Source: UBA10649 sp963749905 (GTDB lineage: Bacteria > Actinomycetota > Actinomycetes > S36-B12). From it: a stretch of 64,000 nucleotides of DNA. The translations under genes were made by a program, and so were the position numbers. The notes beneath the pieces were generated by a model, which worked only from the letters and a program-made list of their open reading frames with translations, ran no database searches and was not told the DNA's origin. The stretch spans positions 62,001-126,000 of the forward strand of contig CAVVOF010000002.1 in NCBI GenBank assembly GCA_963749905.1, written 5' to 3'. This document shows, piece by piece, positions 47,150 through 56,750 of this stretch; position 1 is the first letter of the stretch, and each line of letters starts with the position of its first letter.

Positions 47150-48262
47150 TCAGTCCACCCGGTGCACGAGCGCGGGGATCCGCAGCTCGGCCGGCGTAAG
47201 AGCGCCATGCTGTCCGAGCAGCGACGACACCACCGGGTCGACGGTGCTCGCGAGCAGGGTGTGGCCGCGGGCGATGGCCATCACGTCGCCGATGCGGTCC
47301 GCCAGCGCTGGCTCCACCTCGCCGAAGTAGCCGTCGGCCACGAGCCGGGCCCTGGGCAGGACCACGGCCCGATCGCCGAGCACCTCGGCCCACGCCTGCG
47401 TCACGTCGTGCGCCGCGCCGGGGAGGGTGTACAGGTGCCGGGCGCGCGGCTCACCCGACACGCGTCGGATGCCCGCCATCAGCCGCCGGTCCGCCTCGAT
47501 CGCGACCGCCTCGTCGGGCGGGCAGTCCACCATCCCGTGGTCGGCCGTGACCACCAGGGCGGAGCCGGGGACCAGGCTCTCCGCCAATCCGCGCACCAGC
47601 CGTTCCACGCGGCCCAGCGAGTGCCGCCACTCGCCGCTGCCGACGCCCGACTCGTGGCCGACCCGGTCGAGCTCGGGCCAGTAGACGTACGTGAAGGTCG
47701 GACCGTCGCCTCGCAGGACGGAGCGGACGATGCTCAGCCGGGTGGCCAGGTCCTCGGCCGGCCGGTACTCGCCGCCCCGCAGGACGGCTCGGGTGAGGCC
47801 CGATTCGCGGTAGGCCCCGGGGGCGACGGTCGACACGGTCACTCCGGCGCGGGCCGCCTGCTCGAACACCGTCGGCTCGGGCTGCACGGCGACCGGGGTG
47901 GGATGACTGCCCCACTGCAGGGGGCTGAGCACCTCGCCGGTCTCAGGGAACTCGAAGGCGCCGCCCACCAGGCCGTGCACCCCGGGTGGCAGGCCGGTGC
48001 CGATCGTGCCCAGCCCCACCGGTGTGGTGGTCGGGAAGGCGGCGTCGATCGCGCCACCGCCCATGCCGGCCAGCGTGGGGGCCAGGTCCACGTGCGCCTG
48101 GAGCGCCTCCCAGCCGAGGCCGTCGATCAGGCAGACGACCACGTGCCGCCGGGGTCCGATGCCGAGCCGATCCGTGAAGCCCGGCACGCCGACGGCCGCG
48201 GCGGCGGAAGGGGTGACATCCGCGAGGGACAGGGATGCCCCGCCGGCAGGTGCTGTGGTCAC
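47150..48262 (-). CDS. Alkaline phosphatase-superfamily phosphodiesterase/nucleotide pyrophosphatase-like protein
   Basis: A 370-residue protein. Metal-binding motifs are VVVCLIDGLGWEALQ (first Asp), the nucleophile Thr region AFPTTTPVGLGTIGTGLPPG, YWPELDRVGHESG (Asp, His), VTADHGMVDCP (Asp-His) and a late GAAHDVTQ. This order is that of type I phosphodiesterases. No signal peptide is seen. GTG 48262 is placed 4 bases after the DUF5998 stop. It is linked to DUF5998 and tdk, as in other actinobacteria. Confidence 0.85.
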   Translation of the reverse strand: MTTAPAGGASLSLADVTPSAAAAVGVPGFTDRLGIGPRRHVVVCLIDGLGWEALQAHVDLAPTLAGMGGGAIDAAFPTTTPVGLGTIGTGLPPGVHGLVGGAFEFPETGEVLSPLQWGSHPTPVAVQPEPTVFEQAARAGVTVSTVAPGAYRESGLTRAVLRGGEYRPAEDLATRLSIVRSVLRGDGPTFTYVYWPELDRVGHESGVGSGEWRHSLGRVERLVRGLAESLVPGSALVVTADHGMVDCPPDEAVAIEADRRLMAGIRRVSGEPRARHLYTLPGAAHDVTQAWAEVLGDRAVVLPRARLVADGYFGEVEPALADRIGDVMAIARGHTLLASTVDPVVSSLLGQHGALTPAELRIPALVHRVD

Positions 48263-48266
48263 GGGG

Positions 48267-48851
48267 TCAGCGGGTGCGGTGCGCGGTCGCCTCGGACAGG
48301 GCAGCAGCGAAGGCCAGCACCTGCCGCACCACCGGGGCGCCGTCGGCGGCCTCGGAGACTCGCACCGACAGGTCGTCGTTGCTGGCGGTGCCGGTGTAGC
48401 CGTGGTCCGCCTCGCACTGAGGGTCGCCGCAGGTGGCCGGCTCGAGGTCGATTCGGCTGACCGCGCCCCAGCCGATCGTGAGGACGACCTCGGACGATGC
48501 GCCACCGGGCTTGTGCTGCGCGGGATTGGTGACCACCCGGGTCACGACCACGGAGTCCACGCCCTCGAGCCGGACCGCCTCCGTCGATGCCGTCGCGGTG
48601 GGCAGCGGATTGACGTCATCCGCCGGGTGCTCGTCAGTGTGGCCGACGATGAGGCGGGTCGGCGTCAGGGCCAGCACGGTGACATGCCGACGCAGTTCGT
48701 CGCGGTCGAAAGTGGCTTCGTGGTGCACCACATAGGAGGCCAGCGGCTCACCCGCCAGCGCCGTCTCGAGCGCGTCGGCGACCAGGTCCGGGTAGTAGCC
48801 GGACTTCTGGATGTCGGAGCGCAGTCGGGCGGCGGTGGCGGACTCGGTCAT
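48267..48851 (-). CDS. DUF5998 protein
   Basis: A 194-residue actinobacterial family of unknown function. Diagnostic parts are LRSDIQKSGYYPDLVADALE, VVHHEATFDRDELRRHVTVL and ATCGDPQCEADHGYTGT, the last with two Cys. The start is ATG 48851 (MTESATAARLRSD). It forms a pair with the downstream phosphodiesterase-like gene, separated by 4 bases. Confidence 0.85.
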   Translation of the reverse strand: MTESATAARLRSDIQKSGYYPDLVADALETALAGEPLASYVVHHEATFDRDELRRHVTVLALTPTRLIVGHTDEHPADDVNPLPTATASTEAVRLEGVDSVVVTRVVTNPAQHKPGGASSEVVLTIGWGAVSRIDLEPATCGDPQCEADHGYTGTASNDDLSVRVSEAADGAPVVRQVLAFAAALSEATAHRTR

Positions 48852-48898
48852 GCGGGCATTGTTCCACCCGCGGCGAGTGAGCGGCCGCCGAGTTCGGA

Positions 48899-51286
48899 TC
48901 ACAGCCGCCGCGCGGCCGGCCACGCCTCCCCGACCGGTTCGCCCACCTCCACGGTGACCTCCCCCACGGCCACCGCATCGCCCTCGATCAGCCGGGTCCT
49001 GCGCAGTTCGGCCCCCCGCACGCCGGGCGCCCGCAGATGCAGATGGCTGACGTCGCTGATCAGGTTGGCCAGCCGCCGCAAGGCCTCGGGATGCCCGCCT
49101 TCGTCGTGGATCAACCGGACGGTGGTGAGTGCCTCCAGCATGTCCAGGGCCGCGGCCCGACTGACCGGGGCGAGACGGTAGGACCGGTCGTCGAGGATCC
49201 TGGCGGCCGGGTCATCCAGGCCGGCCGTGATCACCATGCCGTACAGCGGGTCGTCGATCAGCGAGATCTGGCAGCCGGCATCCCCAGCTGCGTCGGCGTC
49301 GATGACGATCTCGCAGGCGCCGGTGCTGCACAGCACACCGACGGCCTGCTCCCCGCTCACCCTCGGGCCGGGCGGCAGCGGCACCGGCGGCTCCTCCCAG
49401 GGAGAACCCGGATCAGCCGACCGACGCGCATCATCGGTTCGCCATCGCGACACCCACCACGCGTGGGCGAGGGCCCGGGCCGCCTCCTCGACATCCGCGA
49501 ACGTCGGCACGTCACCCGCTGGTCCCGGGGCCATGACCGCGACCACCGGGGCGTGCGTGGCGGACTCGCAACCCGCGCACGCGCGCAGGGTCGCCCTGAC
49601 CTCGGCGTCGGACTCCTGCTCGATGGCGGGCACGTGGATCACCAGGACCGCGCCGATCTCGGCGTCATGAGCAGCCGCGTTCACCGCGTTCCGGTAGGCC
49701 TCGGGTGGCGTGTCCCGGGCGAAGCTGGCGAACGGCTGCGTCGGCGCCAGGCCCCGGGCGGCGAGTGCGTTCTCGGCGAGGGCCGCCAGTGCGTCGCTGT
49801 TGCTGATGACGGCGACCCTGGGGCCGGTGGGGAGCGGCTGCGACAGCAGGACGCTCGCGACGTCGATCAGCTCCCCGACGCCCTCGACGACGACCAGGCC
49901 GCAGTCCTCGAGGATCTGATCCACCGCGCGCTGCGGCAAAGCGGTGGGCGTCACCGCATGGCCCAGCGGATGCCGCTGGCGGGCGCCGCCGGCCCGCACC
50001 ATCACCACGGGCTTGTGTCGCGAGATCCGGTGCACGAGCCGGGCGAACTTCCGGGCGTTCCCGATCGTCTCCAGGTGGAGCAGGACCGTCTCGGTGGCGG
50101 GGTCCTCCTCCCAGAACTGCAGCAGGTCGTTGCCCGAGACATCCGCCCGGTTGCCGGCGGAGACGAAGGTGGACACGCCGATGCCCCGGTCGGCCAGGCG
50201 GCGCAGCACCGAACTGCCGAGGGCACCGGACTGGCAGAAGAACCCGGCGCGTCCCGGGGGCGGCAGCATCGGCACGAGGGAGGCGTTGAGGCGCACTGCC
50301 GGATCGGTGTTGATCAGTCCCAGCGCGTTCGGGCCGACCACGCGCATCCCGGCCCGGTGTGCGGTCGCCGTCAGGGCGGCCTGCTCGGCCAGGCCCGCCT
50401 CGCCCACGTCGCCGAAGCCGCCCGAGACCACCACGATCCCGTGCGCCCCCACAGCCGCGGCGTCAGCGACGACACCGGGCACCCCGTCCGCCGGGACCAC
50501 GACCACCACCAGGTCGACACCACCGTCCACCTCACGCAGGCTCCGGACGCATGGCACGCCCAGGATGCGGTCCACCTCCGGGTGCACCGCCACCAGCCGT
50601 CCGGTGAATCCCGCGGACACCAGATGCGCCAGCAGCGCGTGCCCCAGTCCCCCGGGATGACGGGATGCGCCGACGACGGCCACCGACCCAGGAGTCAGCA
50701 TGTCCGCCATCGACCGAGCCTCCGCGCGGTGCTCCCGCGCCTCGGTCACCGCCAGGCTCTGGGCGGTGGGCTCGAGGTCGAAGGCCACCGCGATGACGTC
50801 CTCCTCGAGGCGCTGAGACACCTCGAACCCCGCCTCCCGGAAGGTGGCCAGCATGCGCGAGTTGTCCGGGAGGACCTCGGCGACGAATCGAGTGAGCCCG
50901 CGCTCCCGAGCGGCCGCCGCGAGGTGCTCCAGGAGGATCGAGCCCAGACCCTGGCCCTGCATGTCGTCGCGCACGACGAAGGCGACCTCCGCCGAGCCGT
51001 CGCCCACGGCATCGAACCGCCCGACCGCGACCAGCTCGTCGTGCTCCAGGGCGACGAGGGCCACCCGGTCGACGTGGTCGACCTGCGTGAACCGGGCCAC
51101 GTCGGCGTCGGTCAGCACCGGCTTGGCGGAGAAGAACCGGAAGTAGACCGTGCGCGCCGAGAGCCTGGCGTGGAACTCCCGGAGCGCGTCGCCATCGCTC
51201 GGGGTGATCGGCCGCAGGTGGATCGGATGACCGTCGCGGACCAGGACGTCGGCCTCCCACTCCACGGGGTATGCCGGGGGGATCAC
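48899..51286 (-). CDS. GNAT acetyltransferase fused to NDP-forming acyl-CoA synthetase-like domains
   Basis: A 795-residue protein, architecturally like bacterial Pat protein-lysine acetyltransferases but with GNAT at the N-terminus. Residues about 1-175 form the GNAT domain (FVVRDDMQGQGLGSILLEHL). Next come a CoA-binding Rossmann domain (GSVAVVGASRHPGGLGHALL) and a succinyl-CoA-ligase-like domain (AGFFCQSGALGSSVLRRLAD). The ATP-grasp part is reduced to its last third (SLIDDPLYGMVITAGLDDPA); the nucleotide-binding lobe is missing and the phospho-His loop is degenerate. So CoA-ligase activity is unlikely and a regulatory acetyltransferase is more probable. GTG 51286. Confidence 0.8.
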   Translation of the reverse strand: MIPPAYPVEWEADVLVRDGHPIHLRPITPSDGDALREFHARLSARTVYFRFFSAKPVLTDADVARFTQVDHVDRVALVALEHDELVAVGRFDAVGDGSAEVAFVVRDDMQGQGLGSILLEHLAAAARERGLTRFVAEVLPDNSRMLATFREAGFEVSQRLEEDVIAVAFDLEPTAQSLAVTEAREHRAEARSMADMLTPGSVAVVGASRHPGGLGHALLAHLVSAGFTGRLVAVHPEVDRILGVPCVRSLREVDGGVDLVVVVVPADGVPGVVADAAAVGAHGIVVVSGGFGDVGEAGLAEQAALTATAHRAGMRVVGPNALGLINTDPAVRLNASLVPMLPPPGRAGFFCQSGALGSSVLRRLADRGIGVSTFVSAGNRADVSGNDLLQFWEEDPATETVLLHLETIGNARKFARLVHRISRHKPVVMVRAGGARQRHPLGHAVTPTALPQRAVDQILEDCGLVVVEGVGELIDVASVLLSQPLPTGPRVAVISNSDALAALAENALAARGLAPTQPFASFARDTPPEAYRNAVNAAAHDAEIGAVLVIHVPAIEQESDAEVRATLRACAGCESATHAPVVAVMAPGPAGDVPTFADVEEAARALAHAWWVSRWRTDDARRSADPGSPWEEPPVPLPPGPRVSGEQAVGVLCSTGACEIVIDADAAGDAGCQISLIDDPLYGMVITAGLDDPAARILDDRSYRLAPVSRAAALDMLEALTTVRLIHDEGGHPEALRRLANLISDVSHLHLRAPGVRGAELRRTRLIEGDAVAVGEVTVEVGEPVGEAWPAARRL

Positions 51287-51367
51287 CCGCCCATTCTCGT
51301 GCCGAACTGGCTCTCGGGGCGACCCGGTCCTTCCCCGGGCGGGGCGCAGCGCGGGTAGGGTCATGGG

Positions 51368-52321
51368 GTGACTGCGACCACCCACGGCACCCTGTCCCGA
51401 CTGGATCCGTCCCTGATCCGGATGACCCAGGAGGTCGAGGAGGCCCTCGCCCGCCAGCAGGCGGTGGTGGCCCTGGAGTCCACCATCATCAGCCACGGCC
51501 TGCCGCGCCCGGAGAACCTGCGGGTGGCGGCCGAGGTCGAGGACATCGTCCGCTCGCGGGGGGCGGTGCCGGCCACCATCGCGATCCTCGACGGGGTCAT
51601 CCACATCGGCCTCGACGAGACCGCCCTCGACCAGGTGGCCAACCGCCCCGACGTGGTCAAGGTGAGCACCCGTGACGTGGCGTCCCTCATCGCCCGCGGG
51701 ATGTGCGGGGCCACCACGGTGGCGGCCACGAGCCACATCGCGCACCTCGCCGGCATCCGGGTGTTCGCCACCGGCGGCCTCGGCGGCGTGCATCGCGAGG
51801 CCCGGGACAGCTGGGACGAGTCTGCGGACCTGCACACCCTGTCGATGACGCCCGTGACGGTGGTGTGCTCAGGGGTCAAGTCCATCCTGGACGTCGGCGC
51901 CACCCTCGAGCGGCTGGAGACTCTGAACGTCGGCGTGCTCGCCGTGGGCACCCACCGCTTCCCGGGGTTCTACCTGACGGACTCCGGCCACGAGGTGCAC
52001 TGGTCCGTCGACTCGGCTGAGCAGGTCGCAGCGATCATGGAGGTCCGGGAGTCGCTGTCGATCCCCTCGGCGCTGGTCGTCGCCAACCCGCTGCCCGAGT
52101 CACAGCAACTCGACCCGGACCTGCATGACGCCGTGCTGCAGGAGGGCCTGCTGGCCGCCCACAGCCGGAACATCACCGGCAAGGACGTCACGCCGTTCCT
52201 GCTCGACCACTTCCATCGGGCCACGCACGGCGCGAGCCTGATCGTGAACGAGCAGATCATCGTCCGCAACGCCGAACTGGCGGCCCGCATCGCGGTGGCG
52301 TCGGCGCAGGCCAGCGACTGA
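51368..52321 (+). CDS. psuG: Pseudouridine-5'-phosphate glycosidase
   Basis: Splits pseudouridine 5'-phosphate to uracil and ribose 5-phosphate. The 317 residues include VVALESTIISHGLPRPENL, ATIAILDGVIHIGL, ATGGLGGVHREARDSWDESA with DL and the metal-site Asp, VVCSGVKSILDVGATLE, and RNITGKDVTPFLL. It is followed 7 bases later by a PfkB kinase, the usual PsuG-PsuK pair for pseudouridine breakdown. GTG start. Confidence 0.95.
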   Translation: MTATTHGTLSRLDPSLIRMTQEVEEALARQQAVVALESTIISHGLPRPENLRVAAEVEDIVRSRGAVPATIAILDGVIHIGLDETALDQVANRPDVVKVSTRDVASLIARGMCGATTVAATSHIAHLAGIRVFATGGLGGVHREARDSWDESADLHTLSMTPVTVVCSGVKSILDVGATLERLETLNVGVLAVGTHRFPGFYLTDSGHEVHWSVDSAEQVAAIMEVRESLSIPSALVVANPLPESQQLDPDLHDAVLQEGLLAAHSRNITGKDVTPFLLDHFHRATHGASLIVNEQIIVRNAELAARIAVASAQASD

Positions 52322-52328
52322 GACTCGG

Positions 52329-53228
52329 GTGAGCGTCCGCTGCATCCTTGTCGGCGACGTCATGATGGACGTCACGGCCATGATCGACTCCGACATCGCC
52401 TACGCCAGCGACACCCCGGCCAGGGTGACGCTCCAGCCGGGGGGCGTGGCGGCGAACACGGCGGCGTGGATGGCCGTGGACGGTCAGGCGGTGACCCTGG
52501 TGGGGTGCGTCGGAGATGATGCGTTCGGCTCCACCATCCGTCGCCACCTGCTCGATCTGCGCATCGACGCGCACCTTCAGCACAGCACGCGTGCCACCGG
52601 AACGGTGGTGGTCGTCGTGGATCGTCGTCGCGAGCGCACCATGTTCCCCGACGCCGGGGCGAATGCGGACCTGGCCGCCGAGCAGGTCGCCGGCCTGATC
52701 ACCGCGGACACGCACGTCCACCTGTCGGGCTACACGCTGCTCAATCCGGCCACGCGCCACGTAGGACTGGCCGTGCTCGAGCACGCCGTGTCCGTCGGGG
52801 CCAGCCGCAGCCTGGATCCGGCGTCGGCCGCCCCGCTGCGCGCGAACCTGGAGCTGTTCGAGTCCCTGATCAGCCGGTTCGACGTGCTGATGGCCAACGA
52901 GGCGGAGGCCTCGGTGCTGACCGGACGGGACGACCCGCACCAGGCCCTGGAGGTGCTCGCCGACCGGGTCGCGTGCGCGGTCGTCAAGGTGGGGGCGCGC
53001 GGCGTGCTGGCCCGGGATGCCAGCGGCACGGTGATCCAGCCGGCCCACCACCGGGACGTCGTGGACACGACCGGGGCAGGGGACGCCTTCACCGCCGGCT
53101 TCCTGCCCGCGTGGCTCGCCGGTCGCCCGCTCGCCCAGGCCGTCGCCGAGGGCCAGCGGCTCGCCGCTGACGCCATCGGCCGTGTCGGAGCAAGCCCCCT
53201 GGTGCGGTCACGGACCACAATGCGGTGA
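52329..53228 (+). CDS. psuK: PfkB family kinase, probable pseudouridine kinase
   Basis: A 299-residue ribokinase-fold enzyme. The N-terminal VGDVMMDVTAMIDSD and LQPGGVAANTAAWMAVDG are standard, and the catalytic-Asp motif DTTGAGDAFTAGFLPAW is intact. The family alone does not give the substrate, but direct linkage to psuG supports phosphorylation of pseudouridine. GTG start; parC starts 49 bases after the stop. Confidence 0.85.
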   Translation: MSVRCILVGDVMMDVTAMIDSDIAYASDTPARVTLQPGGVAANTAAWMAVDGQAVTLVGCVGDDAFGSTIRRHLLDLRIDAHLQHSTRATGTVVVVVDRRRERTMFPDAGANADLAAEQVAGLITADTHVHLSGYTLLNPATRHVGLAVLEHAVSVGASRSLDPASAAPLRANLELFESLISRFDVLMANEAEASVLTGRDDPHQALEVLADRVACAVVKVGARGVLARDASGTVIQPAHHRDVVDTTGAGDAFTAGFLPAWLAGRPLAQAVAEGQRLAADAIGRVGASPLVRSRTTMR

Positions 53229-53277
53229 GCGACCGGCCTCGGCCGACTCCCCGCCGCTGAACGTACGAGAGGAACGC

Positions 53278-55731
53278 ATGGCACGCCGCACCACCCGCAG
53301 CTCGGAACCGCCGTCGCACGGGCGCATCGTCGACGTCGACGTCTCCCAGGAGATGCGAGGCTCGTTCCTCGAGTACGCCTACTCGGTCATCTACTCGCGG
53401 GCCCTGCCGGACGCTCGTGACGGGCTGAAGCCGGTCCAGCGCCGCATCCTGTTCCAGATGGCCCAGATGGGGCTGCGTCCGGATCGCGGCCACGTCAAGA
53501 GCGCCCGGGTCGTCGGCGAGGTCATGGGCCGACTGCACCCGCACGGCGACTCGGCCATCTACGACGCCCTGGTCCGGATGGCCCAGCCGTTCACGCTGCG
53601 GCTGCCGATGGTCGACGGCCACGGCAACTTCGGCTCGCTGGACGACGGTCCCGCCGCCATGCGCTACACGGAGGCTCGGCTGGCTCCGCCGGCCATCGAC
53701 ATGACCAACGGCCTCGACGAGGACGTCGTCGACTTCGCCCCCAACTACGACGGCCGGGAGACGGAGCCCCAGGTCCTGCCCGCGGCGATCCCGAACCTGC
53801 TCGTCAACGGCGCGTCCGGCATCGCGGTCGGCATGGCCACCACTCTGGTGCCGCACAACCTCGGCGAGGTGCTCAACGGGGCCCGGCACCTGCTCGCCCG
53901 GCCGGACGCGAGCCTCGACGAGATCATGACCCTCATCCCCGGACCCGACCTGCCCGGCGGCGGCGTCATCACCGGACTCGACGGCATCCGCGAGGCCTAC
54001 GAGTCGGGACGCGGCAGCTTCCGCGTGCGGGCCCGGACGCGGATCGAGCAGGTCACCCCGCGCAAGCGCGGCATCGTGGTCACCGAGCTGCCGTACAACG
54101 TCGGCCCGGAGCGGGTGATCGACCGCATCAAGGATCTCGTCCAGGCGAAGAAGCTGCAGGGCATCTCGGACGTCGTGGACCTCACGGACGGCGACAGCGG
54201 CCTGCGGCTGGTGATCGAGATCAAGAACGGCTTCCACCCCGAGGCGGTCCTCGAGCACCTGTTCAAGATGACGCCGATGGAGGACACGGTCAACATCAAC
54301 GCCGTGGCCCTCGTCGACGGGCAGCCGCAGACCCTGGGCCTGCTGACGCTGCTGCGAGTCTGGCTCGAGCACCGACTCGAGGTCGTGCGGCGACGCAGCG
54401 CCTTCCGTCGTTCGAAGGCACAGGCCCGGCTGCATCTCGTCGAGGGACTGCTGATCGCGATCCTCGACATCGACGAGGTGATCCAGCTGATCCGCGAGTC
54501 GGACGACGCGGGGAGCGCCCGGGATCGACTGATCGCGGTGTTCGACCTGTCGGACGCCCAGGCCACGTACATCCTCGACATGCCACTGCGCCGGCTCACG
54601 AAGTTCTCCCGGATCGAGCTGGAGAAGGAGGGCGACGACCTGAAGCGCGAGATCGAGGCGCTCACCCTCATCCTCGAGGACGAGTCCGTGCTGCGGGCCA
54701 CCGTCTCCGACGAGATCGCCCAGGTGGCGCAGGCGCACGCGACGCCACGACGCACGCTGCTGATGGAGGCCTCCGCCGCCCAGCCGATCGCGGCTGTCCC
54801 GCTCGAGGTGCATGACGAGCCGTGCGTCGTGCTGCTCTCCAGCACCGGACTGCTCGCCCGCACGTCGGACACGCATGCTGAGGGCGAGGCGGGCCACGAC
54901 CAGCGCGGCACGCATGACGTGATCATCAGCGCCGTCCCGGCCACCACTCGAGGCGAGTTCGGGATCGTCACGAGCGCGGGACGGGTGCTGCGCATGCGTG
55001 CGGTCGACCTGCCGGCGCTGCCCCCGGTGGCCGGGGTCCCATCACTGTCCGCAGGCGCGCCCCTGGGGGCCTTCGTCGACCTGCCCGCGGGCGAGTCCCC
55101 GCTCGGCCTGACCACGCTCGACGACCAGGGCGGACTGGCGCTGGCGACGGCCAGCGGCATCGTCAAGCGGGTGCTGCCCGAGGCGCCGCAGAACAAGGAC
55201 TCGTGGGAGGTCATCCGGCTCGACGACGGCGACCGCGTGGTGGGCGCCTGCCGGCTGCCGGAGGCCGACGCCGAGGGATCGGAGTTCGTCCTCGTCTCCA
55301 GCGACGGCCAGCTGCTGCGGTTCCCTGCCTCGGCCGTCCGCCCCCAGGGTCGAGCCGCCGGCGGGATGGCCGGGATCAAGCTCGCGGCGGGAGCCGAGGT
55401 CGTGTTCGCGACGACCCTGCGGCCCGGCGATGACGCCGTGGTCACCACCATCGCCGGCTCCGCGTCGGCCCTGCCGGGTACGGAGCCAGGCACGGTCAAG
55501 GTCACGCCGCTGTCCGAGTACCCCGGCAAGGGCCGCGCCACCGGCGGGGTCCGCTGCCACAAGTTCCGATCCGGCGAGGACTGCCTCACCCTCGCGTGGG
55601 TGGGCAGGGGCCCGGCTCGAGCCGCCACCGCATCCGGGGTCGCCGTGCCGCTGCCCGACGTCGATCCGCGACGCGATGGCACCGGTACTCCCCCGACCGC
55701 GCCGATCTCCGGCCTCGGCGGCAGCCTGTGA
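53278..55731 (+). CDS. parC: DNA topoisomerase IV subunit A
   Basis: An 817-residue type IIA topoisomerase breakage-reunion subunit. SRALPDARDGLKPVQRRILF and RVVGEVMGRLHPHGDSAIYD lead to the catalytic Arg129-Tyr130 in AAMRYTEARLA. The C-terminal half is the beta-pinwheel; it has YPGKGRATGGVRCHK but no GyrA box (QRRGGKG), which favours ParC over GyrA. ATG 53278 has GAGAGGA upstream; the open frame before it overlaps psuK as a shadow. No parE or gyrB is in the window. Confidence 0.9.
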   Translation: MARRTTRSSEPPSHGRIVDVDVSQEMRGSFLEYAYSVIYSRALPDARDGLKPVQRRILFQMAQMGLRPDRGHVKSARVVGEVMGRLHPHGDSAIYDALVRMAQPFTLRLPMVDGHGNFGSLDDGPAAMRYTEARLAPPAIDMTNGLDEDVVDFAPNYDGRETEPQVLPAAIPNLLVNGASGIAVGMATTLVPHNLGEVLNGARHLLARPDASLDEIMTLIPGPDLPGGGVITGLDGIREAYESGRGSFRVRARTRIEQVTPRKRGIVVTELPYNVGPERVIDRIKDLVQAKKLQGISDVVDLTDGDSGLRLVIEIKNGFHPEAVLEHLFKMTPMEDTVNINAVALVDGQPQTLGLLTLLRVWLEHRLEVVRRRSAFRRSKAQARLHLVEGLLIAILDIDEVIQLIRESDDAGSARDRLIAVFDLSDAQATYILDMPLRRLTKFSRIELEKEGDDLKREIEALTLILEDESVLRATVSDEIAQVAQAHATPRRTLLMEASAAQPIAAVPLEVHDEPCVVLLSSTGLLARTSDTHAEGEAGHDQRGTHDVIISAVPATTRGEFGIVTSAGRVLRMRAVDLPALPPVAGVPSLSAGAPLGAFVDLPAGESPLGLTTLDDQGGLALATASGIVKRVLPEAPQNKDSWEVIRLDDGDRVVGACRLPEADAEGSEFVLVSSDGQLLRFPASAVRPQGRAAGGMAGIKLAAGAEVVFATTLRPGDDAVVTTIAGSASALPGTEPGTVKVTPLSEYPGKGRATGGVRCHKFRSGEDCLTLAWVGRGPARAATASGVAVPLPDVDPRRDGTGTPPTAPISGLGGSL

Positions 55732-56678
55732 CCGTCGGGACGCCGTGCTCGCTGCAGTCGGCGGCCGTCGGCGAGCCGCTGGCCGGGACCGCTCCGGTAG
55801 CGGGCGTCTGGGTCATCGTCGAGCAGAACGGCCCGTGGGGGCGGGATGTGCTGGTCGAGAGTCGGCTCCCCGACCGGGCCAAGGCGGCACTGCGCACGAT
55901 GAAGGATGCGGGAGCCGGCGTCCTGCTGGCCCGTCGGCCCGATCGCGAGGAGCGGGCGGCTGCGGAGGGGCATCACGTCTTCGTCGCGCGGAGCACGCCG
56001 GGGGACCTGGCGCTCCACGAGACGGTCGTCGCGGACCTGGCGGACCTCGCCGACTGGGACCCGCTCGAGCTGGCGGCTGGGAGAGTCGCGGGAATCGGTG
56101 CGGCGTCGATCCAGCCAGCCCTCTTCGTCTGCACGCACAGCCGGCGGGACGCCTGCTGCGCTGTCCACGGGCGGGCGCTGCTCGCGCACCTGCTCGACCG
56201 CGCGCCCGCGGGCCTGCGCGACCGGGTGTGGGAGTGCAGCCATATCGGCGGTCACCGATTCGCGCCGGTGAGCCTGTCACTGCCCTCCGGCGCGGTGCAC
56301 GGTCGGTGCTCGCTCGACGAGGGCGTCGAGGTGCTCGCCCGGCTCACCGACGGTCGGCTGCTGCCGTCCCGCCTTCGGGGTCGCACCTGCTTCCCGCCGC
56401 CGCTGCAGGCCGCCGATGTCGCCGTCCGTCGACTGGCCGACGTGGACGGCGAGGACGACGTGAGCGCCTACCTGATGGCGGAGTCCGGGCCGGTGACCGT
56501 GCCGGCCGACTGGCGTGCACCTGAGGGCGACGTGCCCGTGCTGATCCGGCACCGGGACGGGCGCACGTGGCTGGCCAGCGTTCGACGAGTCACCGACGAC
56601 GTGCTGCGGGCGGAGTCCTGCGGCAAGGAGCCGCTGCCGGTCCAGTCCTGGGTCGTCGCCGACGTCATCCCGGGCTGA
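55728..56678 (+). CDS. Sucrase/ferredoxin-like family protein (thioredoxin-like [2Fe-2S])
   Basis: A 316-residue protein of the sucrase_ferredoxin-like family. The Fe-S ligands are expected in LFVCTHSRRDACCAVHGRAL and in WECSHIGGHRFAPVSL (Cys and His). The N-terminal half is a divergent thioredoxin-like domain (GVWVIVEQNGPWGRDVLVES). Enzymatic role unknown. GTG 55728 overlaps the parC stop by four bases. It ends just before a long hairpin shared with the convergent operon. Confidence 0.82.
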   Translation: MTVGTPCSLQSAAVGEPLAGTAPVAGVWVIVEQNGPWGRDVLVESRLPDRAKAALRTMKDAGAGVLLARRPDREERAAAEGHHVFVARSTPGDLALHETVVADLADLADWDPLELAAGRVAGIGAASIQPALFVCTHSRRDACCAVHGRALLAHLLDRAPAGLRDRVWECSHIGGHRFAPVSLSLPSGAVHGRCSLDEGVEVLARLTDGRLLPSRLRGRTCFPPPLQAADVAVRRLADVDGEDDVSAYLMAESGPVTVPADWRAPEGDVPVLIRHRDGRTWLASVRRVTDDVLRAESCGKEPLPVQSWVVADVIPG

Positions 56679-56680
56679 CC

Positions 56681-56750
56681 CTCCGATGCTGCGGCACTCG
56701 TGGCTGGGTTCTGTCCGAAATGTCCAGCCACGAGTGCCGCAGCATCGGGG
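56681..56750. terminator. Bidirectional terminator-like perfect inverted repeat (25-bp arms)
   Basis: Arms at 56683-56707 and 56724-56748 are exact reverse complements over 25 bases, with a 16-base spacer; two more positions (56681-56682 with 56749-56750) can pair if one G-U is allowed. It fills the 72-bp gap between two convergent genes, starting 4 bases after one stop and ending at the other. No T-tract. The arm length is far above that of a typical terminator. Confidence 0.8.
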
